From contig CAYOFY010000066.1 of the NCBI GenBank assembly GCA_964403465.1, positions 1 to 8,678 on the forward strand: a stretch of 8,678 nucleotides of DNA, read 5' to 3'. A program made the position numbers and the translations under genes. This DNA comes from JAFGKM01 sp964403465 (GTDB lineage Bacteria; Ratteibacteria; UBA8468; B48-G9; JAFGKM01). The notes beneath the pieces were generated by a model. That model did not search any database, was not told where the DNA came from, and saw only the letters and a program-made list of their open reading frames with translations. Below are positions 6,899 through 8,678 of this stretch, in pieces (within the stretch, counting starts at the first letter, position 1; each line of letters opens with the position of its first letter).

Positions 6899-7914
6899 TT
6901 CAGTTTCGATTCCGCTATTTTCCTGCCGAAAAAGTTTGCCGAGAGACACCTGTCTCGAGGACATATCTCAACGCACCTCAGACACATTATGCAGCCGCTC
7001 TGATTATAGACACCGTCGGTATCCTTTTCGTACATCTCGGTCAGGCCCATGGGGCACGCTTCCGTGCAAAGGCCGCACTTGTTGCATTTGACGGAATTCT
7101 TGCGCAGTTCAATACCGGCACCCCTGTTGAACCACGAGTTCATGAGTCCCACAGGGCAGAGATGACACCATATCCTTCTTCCCCAGTAAAAGGCTGCGAT
7201 GAATATCCCCATCACAATCCATGCCAGGATTGTAAACATTGATGTTACCCGGGTCTCAAAATCCTTCCATCCGGGTTTTATCAATCCGAAGAGCGGACAT
7301 ATGAGGCGCGCCGGGCATATCTGGCAGTAGGGGAGAAACCAGTAGCACTGGAACCTTGTAAAGTTTGGTATGCCTATGAGTCCCGAGATAAAGAAACTGA
7401 TTCCGATGATGCCGTAGGAAGAGAACCTCAGTCCCGAACGGAACCCTGCAGGAAACCTTCTTGCCGGCATGTTCATCTTTTTCCGGAGCATTGTCAGGAA
7501 ATCCCCGACACTTCCTATCGGGCATATCCATCCGCACCACATCCGTCCGAAAAGGAAACACAGCAGTATGAAAAGTGTGAGATGCGGCAGGAGATACTTG
7601 ACAGAAGTTTCCCACGTGAGATTTTCCGATATGAAATGCACAATACATGCCTTGAACAGGCCGCCTCTGGGATTGAATCGGCAGATGAGCGAGGGCGGAT
7701 AGTTCTCAATGACCGGGTTATCTCCCGAAGGCCACAGTATTGAGCCCTGCTTGAACTTCGTTGTTGACATGTAACCCTGCGGGGCTTTCAATTCAGGGAA
7801 AAAGGATTTCTGGGTTGTATGCACGCGAATCCTGAAGATGAATCCGCCGTACACAATAAGTGCAATGGATAGAATCTGCACAATCCTTCTGGTCAGGGTG
7901 ATTTTGTGTCTCAT
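6895..7914 (-). CDS. NapH-like membrane polyferredoxin with two 4Fe-4S ferredoxin clusters
   Basis: A 339-residue integral membrane iron-sulfur protein of the NapH/CcoG/NosR-C-terminal type (Fer4_5 plus Fer4). Hydrophobic segments lie near residues 10-27, 107-123, 166-184 and 226-244. The membrane-proximal motifs are GRMWCGWICPIG (123-134, CX3CP) and GRRIWCHLCPVG (245-256, CX2CP). A further cysteine-rich stretch CYWFLPYCQICPARLIC covers 190-206. Two C-terminal [4Fe-4S] motifs follow: CNKCGLCTEACP (277-288) and CIMCLRCVEICP (308-319). It lacks the N-terminal FMN-binding domain of NosR. It likely moves electrons between the membrane and a soluble or bound partner. Both ends overlap neighbours as ATGA (7911-7914 and 6895-6898), so its synthesis is probably coupled to the RIFT-barrel protein and the D-component; it is an attractive electron supplier for the latter's activator. 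AGGG lies four bases before the start. Electron donor and direction are not shown by sequence. Confidence 0.88.
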   Translation of the reverse strand: MRHKITLTRRIVQILSIALIVYGGFIFRIRVHTTQKSFFPELKAPQGYMSTTKFKQGSILWPSGDNPVIENYPPSLICRFNPRGGLFKACIVHFISENLTWETSVKYLLPHLTLFILLCFLFGRMWCGWICPIGSVGDFLTMLRKKMNMPARRFPAGFRSGLRFSSYGIIGISFFISGLIGIPNFTRFQCYWFLPYCQICPARLICPLFGLIKPGWKDFETRVTSMFTILAWIVMGIFIAAFYWGRRIWCHLCPVGLMNSWFNRGAGIELRKNSVKCNKCGLCTEACPMGLTEMYEKDTDGVYNQSGCIMCLRCVEICPRDRCLSANFFGRKIAESKLK

Positions 7915-8450
7915 GTTGCCCTGGAGTTTCTTAATGCCCTGTATGCGGTTAACAATATCAGAATGCCGATAGGCAGAACATGCCAGTAGTATCTTATCCC
8001 CGGACTCCTGTCAACCTTTACAAGCATCTCTCCAACGTTCATGTCAAGCGATTCTGTCGTTTTCGGTGTTCCTCCCATGGTGGAGTTTACAACGGGCAAA
8101 ACCGCGGTTTGCGTGAATATCCTTTTCCTTACGATATCGTTTCCATATGAAAGGACATACTTCTTCTGCCGCGACGCATTTGCCGGGAAGAGTATTGTAA
8201 CTTCAAGGAGAGAACCGTCAGGCCATTCCTCAACCCTGTCTATCCTGGTAGGGATTTCTTCGCCTCTGTCGGCATCTCTCACGGCAATATGTGATTCTGA
8301 AGGGATAACTCCGGGAGGGAAGGATATCTTTCCCGTTACATAAAAATCTCCCTTCATGGAAGGGTATTCAAAATCAATGGCTGCCCGCTGTTCTGCGCAC
8401 AGGCAAGAAAAAGAGGCGAACAGGATGAGGAAAAATGTTGCGCTTTTCAT
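7911..8450 (-). CDS. Exported RIFT-barrel-like protein with C-terminal membrane anchor
   Basis: A 179-residue protein with an N-terminal signal peptide (hydrophobic core about 5-16, likely cleavage after CLCA at 16-19) and one C-terminal transmembrane segment (about 154-170) followed by a short basic tail. The part between resembles the N-terminal RIFT-barrel domain of the PcRGLX/YetA rhamnogalacturonan-lyase-like family: TGKISFPPGVIP (39-50), IAVRDADRGEEIPTRI (55-70), EEWPDGSLLEVTILFP (74-89, the characteristic WPDGS), and KKYVLSYG (96-103). The catalytic domains of those much larger lyases are absent, so an enzyme activity is unlikely. The predicted topology places the domain outside the cytoplasm. 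Its stop overlaps the polyferredoxin start as ATGA, so it may be a dedicated accessory of that membrane protein. The start ATG is nine bases after the previous gene's stop; no clear Shine-Dalgarno is seen. Function unknown. Confidence 0.72.
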   Translation of the reverse strand: MKSATFFLILFASFSCLCAEQRAAIDFEYPSMKGDFYVTGKISFPPGVIPSESHIAVRDADRGEEIPTRIDRVEEWPDGSLLEVTILFPANASRQKKYVLSYGNDIVRKRIFTQTAVLPVVNSTMGGTPKTTESLDMNVGEMLVKVDRSPGIRYYWHVLPIGILILLTAYRALRNSRAT

Positions 8451-8459
8451 TGTTGACGA

Positions 8460-8678
8460 TCAAGGGGTAATGACAATCTTGCCGAGACCCTTTTCACTGT
8501 GATAGCCGGTTGTGTCCATCGCCCAGAAACTTGTTTCTTTCGTACCGCTTTCTTTTATCCTGGTGAAACGGACGTTCCATAGGCTCTTTTCTGATGGATA
8601 CTTTGTCTCTATCTCTGAAAGAGGCACCGATATTTCCATAGACCAGTCGTTTTCCCTCTTGACTGTTTCGCATCTAAT
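8460..8678 (-). CDS. C-terminal end of a CBM9-like carbohydrate-binding domain protein (partial)
   Basis: Only the last 72 codons are inside the window; the frame is open to the right edge and ends with TGA at 8462-8460. The visible part has the layout of the C-terminal half of a CBM9-like beta-sandwich: NDWSMEISVPLSEIE (11-24), then SLWNVRFTRIKESG (32-44), then TSFWAMDTTGYHSEKGLGKIVI (49-70), matching the family pattern of an E-x-x-I/V-P strand, a W-x-x-N/R-F-x-R strand, W and a closing F/L-G-x-I strand. These domains occur in secreted proteins that bind sugars, and sometimes in surface electron-transfer or outer-membrane proteins. The next gene begins nine bases downstream on the same strand, so this is probably part of the same operon. 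What precedes the domain cannot be seen. Confidence 0.6.
   Translation of the reverse strand: MRCETVKRENDWSMEISVPLSEIETKYPSEKSLWNVRFTRIKESGTKETSFWAMDTTGYHSEKGLGKIVITP

Noticed and set aside
6899..6964. Longer N-terminus of the D-component from an ATG at 6964
   Set aside because: It would overlap the conserved C-terminus of the polyferredoxin by 70 bases and adds sequence unlike the family. The ATGA overlap at 6895-6898 is the usual coupled start.
6895..7914. NosR assignment for the polyferredoxin
   Set aside because: There is no N-terminal FMN-binding domain, and the protein is less than half the length of NosR.
1..8678. CRISPR array, insertion sequence, transposase or phage genes
   Set aside because: No regularly spaced direct repeats, no terminal inverted repeats around a transposase and no phage-type proteins were seen on either strand.

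Overview
The window looks like a scaffold from an uncultured, probably anaerobic bacterium. The 100-base block of N is a conventional scaffold-gap size. The anaerobic inference rests on a 2-hydroxyacyl-CoA-dehydratase/double-cubane type iron-sulfur protein, its ATPase activator and a membrane polyferredoxin. The mix of a GH3 glucosaminidase, a long MurQ/GKRP-like tandem-SIS protein, a RIFT-barrel protein, a CBM9-like fragment and a ceramidase-fold hydrolase recalls polysaccharide-rich phyla such as the PVC group, Omnitrophota and relatives. That taxonomic guess is weak and no marker gene here fixes it.

Layout: (1) bases 1-56 are the 3' part of tRNA-Lys(TTT), followed by about 150 bases without a gene that carry a short dispersed-repeat-like sequence. 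(2) Bases 204-1697 (+) encode a 497-residue cytoplasmic protein of the neutral/alkaline ceramidase fold. (3) All remaining genes lie on the minus strand and run from the right edge leftwards as one tightly packed cluster: the C-terminus of a CBM9-like protein (8460-8678), a secreted or membrane-anchored RIFT-barrel protein (7911-8450), a NapH-like polyferredoxin (6895-7914), a 2-hydroxyglutaryl-CoA dehydratase D-component/YjiM-like protein (5645-6898), its ATPase activator (4823-5590), a MurQ/GKRP-like tandem-SIS protein (3066-4829) and a two-domain GH3 glucosaminidase (1716-3006, broken by the assembly gap). The GH3 gene meets the ceramidase-like gene tail to tail, and a 7-bp palindrome contains both stop codons.

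How the genes may work together: three junctions overlap (ATGA, ATGA and ATGCTGA), which suggests co-transcription and translational coupling. GH3 and MurQ-like proteins are a known pairing for amino-sugar/peptidoglycan-fragment recycling. The iron-sulfur protein and its activator form an ATP-dependent low-potential reductase or dehydratase pair, and the polyferredoxin is a plausible membrane electron link. Why an amino-sugar module and an ATP-driven Fe-S reductase share one operon is the most interesting question here. A sigma70-like promoter (TTGACA-17-TAAAAT) in front of the GH3 gene and an extended -10 (TGGTATAAT) in front of the activator gene suggest internal transcription starts.
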